A DNA stretch of 64,000 bases from Macrotrachela quadricornifera (Eukaryota > Rotifera > Eurotatoria > Philodinida > Philodinidae): contig JAJEKB010021001.1 of NCBI GenBank assembly GCA_022393335.1, positions 1 through 64,000 on the forward strand. Reading direction: 5' to 3'. Positions 10,918 through 19,489 of the stretch are shown here, piece after piece. The translations under genes and the position numbers were made by a program. The notes under the pieces were generated by a model. It had not been told where the DNA came from. It saw nothing but the letters and a program-made list of their open reading frames with translations, and made no database searches. The stretch's first letter is position 1. Each line of letters begins with the position of its first letter.

Positions 10918-10983
10918 CGTATAGCCCTGAAGAGTACTATCTTCGAAAAGATACGAAACGCGTCGGCAATTTCACTTGTGCAC
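10918..10983 (+). ncRNA. hammerhead ribozyme, left repeat of unit A
   Basis: The core is CTGAAGA (10927-10933; position 7 of the core is free), then stem II GTACTATCTT/AAGATAC with a 3-nt bulge, GAAA at 10955-10958, a loopless palindromic stem III ACGCGT, and predicted cleavage after C10964. Proximal stem I is GCC/GGC. It sits about 280 bp upstream of the ORF1 start, so cleavage would define the 5' end of the ORF1-RT transcript. Confidence 0.75.
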
Positions 10984-11130
10984 TTCTTCTTTATTTTATT
11001 TCATTGAATTAATTTTATCTTCTTTTTAAACATCGACAAGACAATCGATTGCTGAAAAGCAAAAGTTGAGAACAGCAGATTGTATTTATTTATTTTTTTA
11101 TCAAAATAGATAGATTAATCTGTTTTATGA
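10954..11130 (+). repeat. left terminal repeat of unit A (post-cleavage leader)
   Basis: From the GAAA of the hammerhead onward this is nearly identical to 15556-15729, with a few substitutions and a short indel. It contains GATTGCTGAAAAGCAA, a small hairpin also kept in unit B, followed by GTTGAGA, an AGCAGATT box and AGATTAATCTGTTTT. In unit A it forms the 5' leader of the ORF1 message. Confidence 0.8.
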
Positions 11131-11244
11131 TTCATTGATTGATTAGTTTTTAATACCTTTCTGGGCATCAAATTATTTTCGAATTATATTCTTATAATTT
11201 GATCAAAAAGAAAAAATTTCTCACCTTATACAAACGACTAATTC

Positions 11245-13350
11245 ATGTCGAGAAGAAACAAATTTTATAATCAACGAGGATATCAACCATTGGCAAGAAA
11301 TACCAATGTACCTGTACAACAATCAGAATATTATAATGAGAATAATCAATATTATCGTGGTGATATCTACGAAAACAATCGAAATAATTATCGTGGAAAT
11401 TATCGAAATTTTCGACCACGTTCAAATTGGTATAATAATAATTATTATTATAGAAATAATAGTAGACCACCACCACCATCACCACCACCACAGGTGCAAC
11501 CGCAGAATGAAGAAAATCGAAATGAAAATAGAAATCAAAGAATAAATTATGGTGAACCAAGAGAACAGCGACAACAACAATATTCAAATAATCGAAATAA
11601 ACCAAGACAATTACAATTAAATGATTTTATGCCTCAGGCATTACAAGAGAATTCAATATTAAATATTCGACGTCTTCCATCAGATGTTGATTTAGAAACA
11701 AATCCTGATTTATCAACGATGTCAACAAATACACGTTCAAATACACGATCAGCCACACCAGTTGATGTTTTTACACAACAAGATCCGAATTTTCCTACAC
11801 AAAGAATCGGAAGAACAACAACGAATGACATGACACAACCATTTCATGTTAATATTGATGATGATATTCGAAATAATAATTCTAATGGACAAGAAATACA
11901 AGAACAGAGAAGAAATGAAGGAGCAAATAATCGATATCCACAACAACAACAACATACGATGGCGACAACTTCATCATATAGACGTCGACAACGTCGAGTT
12001 CGTCAACAACAATATCGAGATCAAATGGAAATGAATGAACCATTAGAAGATATTGACTCAAATTATGATGAAACTACTGGCGACAGTGACAACGGCGGCG
12101 AAGACAATGACGATAGAGACGTCAATAGACAACAAAGAATTCAATCGAATATGAATTTTAACAAAGGAATACATAGAAAAAAACAACAGAAGAAAGAAAG
12201 TAGACGTCAAGAAGAAAACAACAAGAAGAAAAAACAACCATTTTATTTAGAACCTAATCGAATCATGCGATATTTACAAGATAAATTTTTGCCTATTATT
12301 AATTCTCGTGGTAATCAAGCATATGTTCGAGCGACAACACCTATATATGATGAATGGATTCGAAAGAATTATGATTTACAATTATGGCAAGAATATTTAA
12401 ATTTAGGTACACAGAATAAACATTGGGCAAAAGATATTATTAAAAGAACAAAAAAACGAGATGATACAACCAATAGTCAATTTGTTCGAAAGAAAATTAA
12501 TCAAATAACAAATGATTTAGCTCGAGTAAATGCGACAATTTCAGATTTACAAATTCAACTTGGAACATATTGGTTTCAAATATCATTTGGTACAAATATA
12601 TCAACCGCGGCTCCAACATCATCCTCACCTTCGGCAAATACAAGTCGATTACGAGAATCAGCTGATCGATTAGAGAAAATTATTGTACAATATATTCATC
12701 AACATACACGACATGTTCGAAAAATGACCGAAAGAAAAATTCAATTAGCTAAAGCTGAAATGGAAGAATATAATGCTTTGAAAAATTTCGAACATGTAGC
12801 TACTCCAACTCAATGGAGTATACATTCAATATTGAAATCAAAAATGAAATTATGGAATACGAAAAATAAAAATTATCAAATAGCAACTAAACGTGTTAGC
12901 GAAGATTTACCTCCGACATGTATTTCGAAAATTGATTTCAGTTTTAAAATTGATGAATCAACAATTGATAAAGATGAAGCTCAAAAACTTTACAATGATA
13001 TACGTAAATTAATAAAAGATTATCGAAGTCAAGCAATGAATCTGTATTTACAAGTAGCTGCACGTGAACGTGAACTTTTGAATAATGAAATTCAACGCAT
13101 TATTGATGGATTTCCAAAAGAAAGAAATAATTATAATGATAATATGGAAAATGAAAATGAAGCAGGTTTTATTGCATTTAAACATTATCATGATCTACGT
13201 GAGAAACGTTTTATATTAGAAGGTGAACAAGCAACTTATTTTTTAGACGAACAACGAGTCGAGGGCGATGTCAAAGAACAAAAAGAAGAAAACAGTGTTG
13301 CCCCGACTCTTATTCGGTCGTTGGTCGAGGATTCCTCGCTCCAACGATAA
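11245..13350 (+). CDS. ORF1 of Penelope-like unit A, structural / nucleic-acid-binding protein
   Basis: The 701-residue frame starts at ATG 11245. Residues 1-125 are low-complexity, rich in Asn, Tyr, Arg and Gln with a proline run near 75. A short conserved box PRQLQLNDFMPQAL follows near 119. Then come an acidic patch (about 265-290) and a Lys-rich patch (about 308-330). The region from about 335, starting YLEPNRIMRYLQDK, is helical and well conserved with unit B; FVRKKINQITNDLARVNA looks like a coiled coil. No catalytic motif is seen. Putatively structural coiled-coil ORFs are typical Terminon components; a Gag-like role packaging RNA with the RT is inference. The last 35 codons overlap the RT frame. 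Confidence 0.75.
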   Translation: MSRRNKFYNQRGYQPLARNTNVPVQQSEYYNENNQYYRGDIYENNRNNYRGNYRNFRPRSNWYNNNYYYRNNSRPPPPSPPPQVQPQNEENRNENRNQRINYGEPREQRQQQYSNNRNKPRQLQLNDFMPQALQENSILNIRRLPSDVDLETNPDLSTMSTNTRSNTRSATPVDVFTQQDPNFPTQRIGRTTTNDMTQPFHVNIDDDIRNNNSNGQEIQEQRRNEGANNRYPQQQQHTMATTSSYRRRQRRVRQQQYRDQMEMNEPLEDIDSNYDETTGDSDNGGEDNDDRDVNRQQRIQSNMNFNKGIHRKKQQKKESRRQEENNKKKKQPFYLEPNRIMRYLQDKFLPIINSRGNQAYVRATTPIYDEWIRKNYDLQLWQEYLNLGTQNKHWAKDIIKRTKKRDDTTNSQFVRKKINQITNDLARVNATISDLQIQLGTYWFQISFGTNISTAAPTSSSPSANTSRLRESADRLEKIIVQYIHQHTRHVRKMTERKIQLAKAEMEEYNALKNFEHVATPTQWSIHSILKSKMKLWNTKNKNYQIATKRVSEDLPPTCISKIDFSFKIDESTIDKDEAQKLYNDIRKLIKDYRSQAMNLYLQVAARERELLNNEIQRIIDGFPKERNNYNDNMENENEAGFIAFKHYHDLREKRFILEGEQATYFLDEQRVEGDVKEQKEENSVAPTLIRSLVEDSSLQR
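13239..13350 (+). promoter_or_regulatory. predicted -1 ribosomal frameshift signal, unit A
   Basis: TTTTTTA at 13239-13245 is in the X-XXY-YYZ phase of ORF1 (codons TAT TTT TTA). The RT frame is -1, its last upstream stop is TGA 13224-13226, and it is then open through the overlap to the ORF1 stop at 13348-13350. Downstream, GAGTCG (13256-13261) can pair with CGACTC (13304-13309), and TCGTTGG...CCAACGA (13318-13347) with an inner CGAGGA/TCCTCG stem forms a strong hairpin around the ORF1 end. The same heptamer and pairings recur in unit B. A slip here would give an ORF1-RT fusion of about 1,330 residues if the TAG at 13968 is ignored. Confidence 0.65.
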
Positions 13351-15227
13351 TCAATGAAGCACAAATCAGTTTAAATGAAGAAGAATATCAATTATTGAAA
13401 TTAGGTCCACGTTTTATTTATAATGATCCAAAAATGGCTTCTCATCGACGTACAACTGAGTTGGCTACATTAAAACGTAAAATTGAAAATCAATTTTTTC
13501 ATCAAAAAGTTAGCCCCGGTCAAGCAGTCAATGAATTTATCAATGAATTAGATATTCTTCTTCAAAACTTACATCAAACATCAAATATACCTCGAATTCA
13601 TGAACAAAAACAACTAGTACAACAGAAACAATTACCACAGAAAATTATTTCATATGACCAACTGGATAAGATTGTACAAACAAATGCAATACAAATGATC
13701 CATCCAACGATAAAGAATGATCAACAAAAGAAGAACTATCATCGAATGGTTAAACGTCTGAAATATAAATTAAGGTCAGCCAATGTAATTCTTCAAAAAA
13801 CCGATAAATCCAAAGTATTTCATTTGGGAAAAGTACAAGATTATGAATTAAAATCAAAGAAATATATGGAAAAAACAGAAGCATACAAATGTTTAGGTGC
13901 GAACGATCCATTACCAGATTTAATTGAACGTACAAATAAATATTTATTGGAATTAAGATTAATTCATTAGATTAATCAGAAACAATATGAACAATTATCT
14001 GTTAAAGCTGAAGAAGTTCGATTAGCTCATTTATATTATTTACCAAAAGCACATAAATCTGGTACACCTCTTCGTCCAATTATTTCTGGTCTTAAACATC
14101 CAACGATTAAAATATCAAAATTTCTTGATCAATTACTTCGACCTTTATTCGATCGAATGGCAGAAAAAACAACTGTTTCATCCGGTGGTGAAGTTATTCA
14201 ACAAATATATGAATGGTCAAAGAATGAAAGATTTAAAGAAGATACTTTATTTTGCACAATGGATGTGGTAGATCTTTATACAATGATACCACAAACCGAA
14301 GGGGTACTTTCAATTAAAAGAATGTTAGATTATTTAAATATAAAACAAATTAATGGTATACGAACTGAAGCAATTATTCGATTAAGTCGATTCGTTATGC
14401 AAAATAATTATTTCTCTTATGATAAACAATTCTATCATCAAGTTCGTGGTGGTGCAATGGGTTCACCGTTAACACTTACAATAGCCAATTGTTACATGTT
14501 CTTTTTTGAAAGAGGTATCGTGAAACAAATTGGGAATAGTCGTGGTCTCTATTTGAGATACATAGACGATATATTCCTGGTAATTAATTGGCCCAAACAA
14601 CATTTATTAAAACAAATCAATCGATGGAATCAGTTCGATTCAAATATTAAATTAAATACTCAGGTAGATAATTCGGTAAACTTTCTTGATTTATTTTTAG
14701 AAAATAATAATGGTGAATTATTAATGAAGGTCTACCAAAAGCCTTCATATGAACCTTATTATTTACCATTCAACAGCGTTCATCCTATGCATATGAAGAA
14801 GAATATTCCATTTGCAATGCTATTTCGAATTATTAAATATTGCTCAATCTTTGAAGATTATTTATATGAACGTGAAAAACTACGAATGGCCCTACTATTA
14901 AACAAATATCCGAATAATTTTATCGATAAACAATTCGACCGTGTGTTAAAGAAATTTCAAATTATTCTACCTTTAACCAAGAGTAATTACAATGATGTAC
15001 GTATGAAAATTATTAATAGTCCAGTACAGGTGAAGATGACCATAGATTATGGCAAAGCGATGTTTGTCCATTTTACTTATTGTTCAAACATGAAAACATT
15101 TCCAAAAATATTCCATAATCTTTGGAATAAATACTTTATCGAATCACCGATTAATGAAATTCGACCAGTACTTGGAACCAAAAACCTGAATAATTTACAA
15201 CGGCAGCTAGTAAGAAATAGAAATTGA
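13245..15227 (+). pseudogene. Athena-type Penelope-like reverse transcriptase, unit A, one in-frame TAG
   Basis: The frame is -1 to ORF1 and open to 15227 except for TAG at 13968-13970, where unit B has TGG. The N-terminal extension has LLKLGPRFIYNDP and later KTDKSKVFHLGK. The RT core begins near LYYLPKAHKSGTPLRPI. Motif A is TMDVVDLYTMIP, motif B RGGAMGSPLTL and motif C RYIDDIFLVIN, so both metal-binding aspartate sites are present. No GIY-YIG endonuclease follows, as expected for endonuclease-less Athena elements that prime on telomeric ends. A single nonsense codon suggests a recently inactivated copy or a read-through point. No intron is visible. Flanked by hammerhead-bearing repeats. 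Confidence 0.85.
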
Positions 15228-15511
15228 AAACTTTATTTTGAGTTATCTTCCGATCGTATTTGGGATGATTTCGAATGAACTTTACAAAAACAATCGTCTC
15301 GGATGGTCAATAATATTCATCGAAATATTCATTAAAACGTGAAGAATATGAATAACATTTCAAAACAGATCGTCACGTATATATTCTCTTTGTTCTAACA
15401 ACGCTACTTTTTTCATGTACTCGTGGTGTTCTCTCTATTCTTATGCCATGTGCTTTTATCTTATATCGTTCTCTTCTCTCTTTGAATATTTGTTATTTTT
15501 TATTTTATGAA
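15228..15511 (+). other. 3' untranslated spacer of unit A
   Basis: There is no gene in this AT/TC-rich spacer between the RT stop and the right-hand hammerhead. It forms the 3' end of the unit A transcript. Confidence 0.5.
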
Positions 15512-15588
15512 GTGTGCATAGTCCTGATGAGTGTCGATATATATAAATAAATGACACGAAACGCGTCGGCAATTTCACTTGTGCACTT
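15512..15588 (+). ncRNA. hammerhead ribozyme, right repeat of unit A
   Basis: Core CTGATGA (15524-15530), stem II GTGTC/GACAC with a long A/T loop, GAAA 15558-15561, palindromic stem III ACGCGT, and predicted cleavage after C15567. Stem I has a 3-bp proximal part and a distal GTGCA/TGCAC helix (15514-15518 with 15582-15586) separated by internal loops, the layout that allows loop-loop contacts in type I hammerheads. From GAAA onward it matches the left copy, but the 5' half differs. Confidence 0.8.
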
Positions 15589-15729
15589 CTTCTTTATTTT
15601 ATTTCATTGAATTAATTTTATCTTCTTTTTAAACATCGACAAGACAATCGATTGCTGAAAAGCAAAAGTTGAGAACAGCAGATTGTATTTATCTTTTTAT
15701 CAAAATAGATAGATCAATCTGTTTTATGA
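15556..15729 (+). repeat. right terminal repeat of unit A
   Basis: Near-identical to 10954-11130. It ends abruptly at CTGTTTTATGA, and RT-like coding sequence begins at the next base or so, so the following gene was probably joined here by recombination or template switching. Confidence 0.8.
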
Positions 15730-17222
15730 CCCCTCACATGATTTCAAAGAAATGATTGAATCTATGAATATGAAATTAGATAACTTGGGACAACAGAAAA
15801 AATTAGATAAGGAGACAGTGAATAAATTACATCTCGATGCCAGTAAAGTGAAATTATCATCGGTATACTTCCTACCCGATGTTTCTCAAGTAAGCCAACA
15901 AACTTTGATTGTTGACATACTCATCCTGTTTATGTATATCATAGGAAAACGAATTATCATTAGTACCATTTATTACTTCAAAATATAATGCAACATGAAA
16001 AATTGGTGAATTTCTCAATAAAATATTACGACCTCTAGTTGATCAAACTTTACGATCAACAACATTTTGTGATGAAATGGATTTTATTCAAAAATTGAAT
16101 CATTATACTTTCAACGACCCTCGTCTTCGACCAACCACTCTCTTTTGTTCAATTAAAATTACCAATTTCTATACATTACATGCACATCAAATTATGATCG
16201 ATACTGTCATTTCATTCATACACGATTACATCGACAAGAGTAAACTTCCAAAAATATCTCTTATGACAATTGAAAATCTTTTACATTTATTTCTTTTCAA
16301 TAATATCTTTTGTTATAAAGATCAAGTGTATACGTTTGCGAAAGGTAGTCCAAGTACAATGCCATTAAGTGAAACATTATCAAATATTTATTTATTTATG
16401 TGGCAAAAGAAGATCTTAAGTCAAGTTGGCGGAAATAATGAATTATTTGGAAGGTACTTGACTTTGTAAACTACTCGATGAATGTTCTATTTCTTCTTCC
16501 TTTGTAGATATAAAGATGTAATCTTCTTTACATGGAATAAATCAAATGCTATCACATTGGAAACATTTCTACAAGAAGAGATTCGTGAAAAATATATCAA
16601 TGTTCGTTTTAAATACTCGATTGGGAAGAATGTCGAATTTTTGAATGCTTCTTTGGAAAACCGAGATGGTCGATTATGTAGTCGAGTATATCATCATCCA
16701 ACTATTCAACGATATACATTACCCTATGTTCTTGGTCATTCAAAAGTAGCACATAGTGATTGGCTTCGAGTTGCTCTCGTTCGAGCTGTTTGGTATTGTT
16801 CATCCGTGGAAGATTTTCGTCGAGAACGAATCTATCTCGAATTAACTTACCTTCGCCATGGTTATTCATTAATGTTTGTAGAAAGTCATGTTCGACATTT
16901 CTTCAAATATTTTCATATGGCAAACATGCGATATTCAAACAATCAAAAGGACTATGATAAGTTTCGACAATATTGGTTTGATTCCATGAAGTTACAACAT
17001 CAACGTTCTGCCCAATTGCAAAAGTTAGATGATAATAGACAAGTCATTCATTTAAATTATTTCTATGAATTTGGTCCCAGATGTGAATTTAACGAACAAT
17101 TCTGCCAGTTATGGTCTGAATATTTTCAAAAACATCCAACTCTATCCAGCAATAAAATGAAACTACTTCTGGAAGCCAAACATTGTTATACATTAAATAG
17201 TTTACTAGGAATGGAAAAATAA
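15728..17222 (+). pseudogene. RT-like protein without catalytic residues, paralogue 1 (three exons, one TGA)
   Basis: Exons: about 15728-15889, 15945-16453, 16508-17222, with GT-AG introns of 55 and 54 bp. The protein aligns along its length with the unit A/B RTs and with the 19490 gene. In motif A the catalytic Asp is Lys (SIKITNFYTLHA). Motif B is degenerate (AKGSPSTMPLSETLSN). Motif C is RYKDVIFFTWN instead of YIDD, so polymerase activity is not expected. The C-terminal thumb-like region (VALVRAVWYCSSVEDF, LELTYLRHGYSL) is well kept. One TGA at 15996-15998 and a missing N-terminus, cut at the preceding repeat, mark this copy as damaged. The role of the intact family is unknown. Confidence 0.7.
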
Positions 17223-17390
17223 ATTTTGATCATTTAATCATAGAGTTAGATTTGTGTTGTGTCGTGTTGTATGAATTTCATTTATGTATACATTTCATTT
17301 ATCCCAATATTTAGAATAAATTAGGCTCTTTTTACTCTTCTGCTTTTTCTTCTAGATATACTTTTTGATTCAATATTCATACTAAAAAAG

Positions 17391-17994
17391 ATGTCTGAAT
17401 CATCACAAGATCAAAAGACACAGCTTTTTACTGGTAATAGACTTCTCCTCTTATATTTTGAATCACTGTTTACCTTTGATTTTCTTTGTTTATTATTTCT
17501 AGATGGCTCTAAATTAATATCGAACAATATGGATCTAATACTCGAACCAGTCAATCAAGTAGACATTTATGAGAATATGAAACAAAAAGAGTTATATCTT
17601 CTTATATTTTTCTTTTCAAATAGTCAATGCAATTATCGAATACACTTGCCATAGAATTAGAATCAACTGATGAAGACGAAAATCATGATGAACAAGAGCA
17701 ACAATTACAACACGAAGATGTCATAGTTAATCTAGTCGATTGTATGGAATGTTATGTACGAGTTCCACGATGTCAGGTAGGGATTATCAGAACGGTAGAA
17801 CAGGTCTCAAAACTATTGTTTTCTAGACTTCTCAATCAAACAATGGTATGAATCTCAATGTACAAGCAGATATTGCTCAACAGCTTCATGAACATAGAGA
17901 AGAGCAAGAAACGACACCACCAAGTACACAGACAAATCAAGAGCGCAACACTGATCCATATCACGGTTTTGAAACGTTTCCTGATGAAAACTAA
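17391..17994 (+). CDS. four-exon small acidic protein, unknown
   Basis: Splicing 17391-17433, about 17504-17559, 17623-17775 and about 17827-17994 gives one open frame from ATG 17391 to TAA 17992-17994, with GT-AG introns of 50-70 bp. The product, about 139 residues, is acidic and Gln-rich (STDEDENHDEQEQQ), has a short Cys pair (DCMECYVRVPRC) and ends in HGFETFPDEN. No family is recognised. It lies 170 bp after the RT-like gene in the same orientation, so it probably belongs to the same composite unit. Exon boundaries were chosen as those keeping the frame open. Confidence 0.5.
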
Positions 17995-18875
17995 TATTTT
18001 ACTCTAAACATTCGCTTTTTTGTGTTTCATATAATCACGCTAGCCAATAAACATAATCATAGTTCCTTCGACTAAGTCTCATTAAAACTTCTTTTCAGTT
18101 TGTTTCAGATCTAAAGAATTACTTTGTACCACGTTCGAAAAAGAACTCTTTTAACAATAATATTGGAACTATTACAAACTCATTATCAATAAGCAATAAT
18201 GATAATCATACAAGTAAGAAATTCTTAGACACATATTCAAAGATTATTTCAGTTGTCACCATCGTAGAAGTAGCGTACATTCAACGACAAAATCATGGAA
18301 AAAGTCAGCCAACAAACTCACCAACCACAAATTGAATAACAAAATCGTGAGAAAAGATATCATGGTGATCCACGATTACAGCACATTCAATAAAGATGGC
18401 CGTCTAGGGTATTAAATGAAAAAACAATTGCAATATTATTGAAGTTTCATCAATAAAACACTCCAGAGTATTCCAAAATACAAATATACAGACTGCAAAT
18501 CCTTCAATTCTACGAAGACCAGATCCAACAAATAATATATCTTTAATCATCGGACATCCATTTCGATTTCGAATTGATCCAGATCAGACGAATAGTATTA
18601 TATATTTTCAAATACTACACATGTATGTCACGATACAATACATAACTTTAGATCTGATTTAATAAAACCATCATGTTATTTGAGAACGTCCCTATTCAAA
18701 TAAGAGTCGAAATTCCGGAATAGTGGTAGTTTTAAACATCTCGAACTCACACTCGAAATGATTAAAAATATCTGCTTCTACAAGAAGTCCTAATAGTTTT
18801 GTATTTAAACGGAGGTTTAGACCTTTGATTGATACAAAAGGATTAGAATTTCATTATGCAGATCCTAAACGATTA
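17995..18875 (+). other. degenerate Terminon-like sequence with a partial hammerhead
   Basis: No complete gene. Short coding-like pieces occur, for example IGHPFRFRIDPDQT near 18550 and FRPLIDTKGLEFHYADPK ending in the hammerhead at 18876; a similar HSPFRFS piece with a splice donor lies near 19190. At about 18694-18750 there is only the 3' half of a hammerhead (AGAGTCGAAATTCCGGAAT and stem I strand), duplicated from the fuller copy at 18876-18925. Confidence 0.45.
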
Positions 18876-18925
18876 CCACCTGATGATCGATTCTGTAAAT
18901 AAGAGTCGAAATTCCGGAATAGTGG
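18876..18925 (+). ncRNA. hammerhead ribozyme-like motif with 2-nt core insertion
   Basis: CTGATGA at 18880-18886, an extra TC, stem II GATTCT/AGAGTC (one U-G pair), GAAA at 18908-18911, palindromic stem III ATTCCGGAAT, and stem I ACCAC/GTGGT extendable to about 8 bp. The two inserted nucleotides between core and stem II probably weaken or abolish cleavage. It is followed by the C-rich telomere-like tract 18945-18960. Confidence 0.6.
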
Positions 18926-18944
18926 TAGTTTTAAACATCTCGAA

Positions 18945-18960
18945 CTCACCCTCACCCTCA
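18945..18960 (+). repeat. C-rich telomere-like tract
   Basis: CTCACCCTCACCCTCA is the cleanest interstitial tract of the CCCTCA (TGAGGG) unit, 20 bp after the hammerhead-like motif. It marks a probable unit boundary. Confidence 0.75.
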
Positions 18961-19286
18961 AGATACTCGAAACAAAACGGATCGTCATAATATCTAAACC
19001 TCCTAGACGATGATCCACTAAGCAAAGATTGACACGGTCGTCGTCTGATGCTCTCAAACTAATCAGTGAACATCACCCTCTATACAGATTAGTTACATAC
19101 TAAAACATCCTTACCTCAACCAATTCATAGTGGACAAACTTTAACGAAAAAGATGTCGCCAACAAACAGTGTTGCTGTGCATTCACCGTTTCGTTTCTCA
19201 GTAAGGATATTCAATATATAAGGCACTTCGAAATAGTACATAATGTGATATTCGCATAATATACGAATAGCCATAAATATTCAAAA

Positions 19287-19330
19287 CCGTCTGATGAGAC
19301 CCTTAAGCAAGGTCGAAATCGCGATAACGG
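19287..19330 (+). ncRNA. hammerhead ribozyme, left of assembly gap
   Basis: CCGT/ACGG stem I, CTGATGA 19291-19297, perfect stem II GACC/GGTC with loop CTTAAGCAA, GAAA, palindromic stem III ATCGCGAT and cleavage position A19326. The copy with its 3-bp flank is identical to 19344-19390. Confidence 0.8.
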
Positions 19331-19333
19331 TGG

Positions 19334-19343
19334 NNNNNNNNNN
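19334..19343. other. assembly gap (10 N)
   Basis: Ten N bases lie between two identical 47-bp hammerhead copies. This marks a contig join inside a tandem repeat; true copy number and spacing are unknown. Confidence 0.95.
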
Positions 19344-19387
19344 CCGTCTGATGAGACCCTTAAGCAAGGTCGAAATCGCGATAACGG
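19344..19387 (+). ncRNA. hammerhead ribozyme, right of assembly gap
   Basis: Identical in every element to the copy at 19287-19330. It is followed by GGCTTGACTCACCCTCTT, a short C-rich telomere-like tract (19395-19404), as at other unit ends. Confidence 0.8.
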
Positions 19388-19489
19388 TGGCTTGACTCAC
19401 CCTCTTGCACTTATTAATAAACATATTATGCAACTTTACAATATGAAGATTGATTTTTTCGCCAAAGCTCCGACGGGCACGAATTAAAT

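Noticed and set aside
11243..11605. Minus-strand open frames rich in Val/Tyr/Phe opposite ORF1
   Set aside because: These are shadows of the Asn/Tyr/Arg-rich low-complexity N-terminus of ORF1; no independent coding signal.
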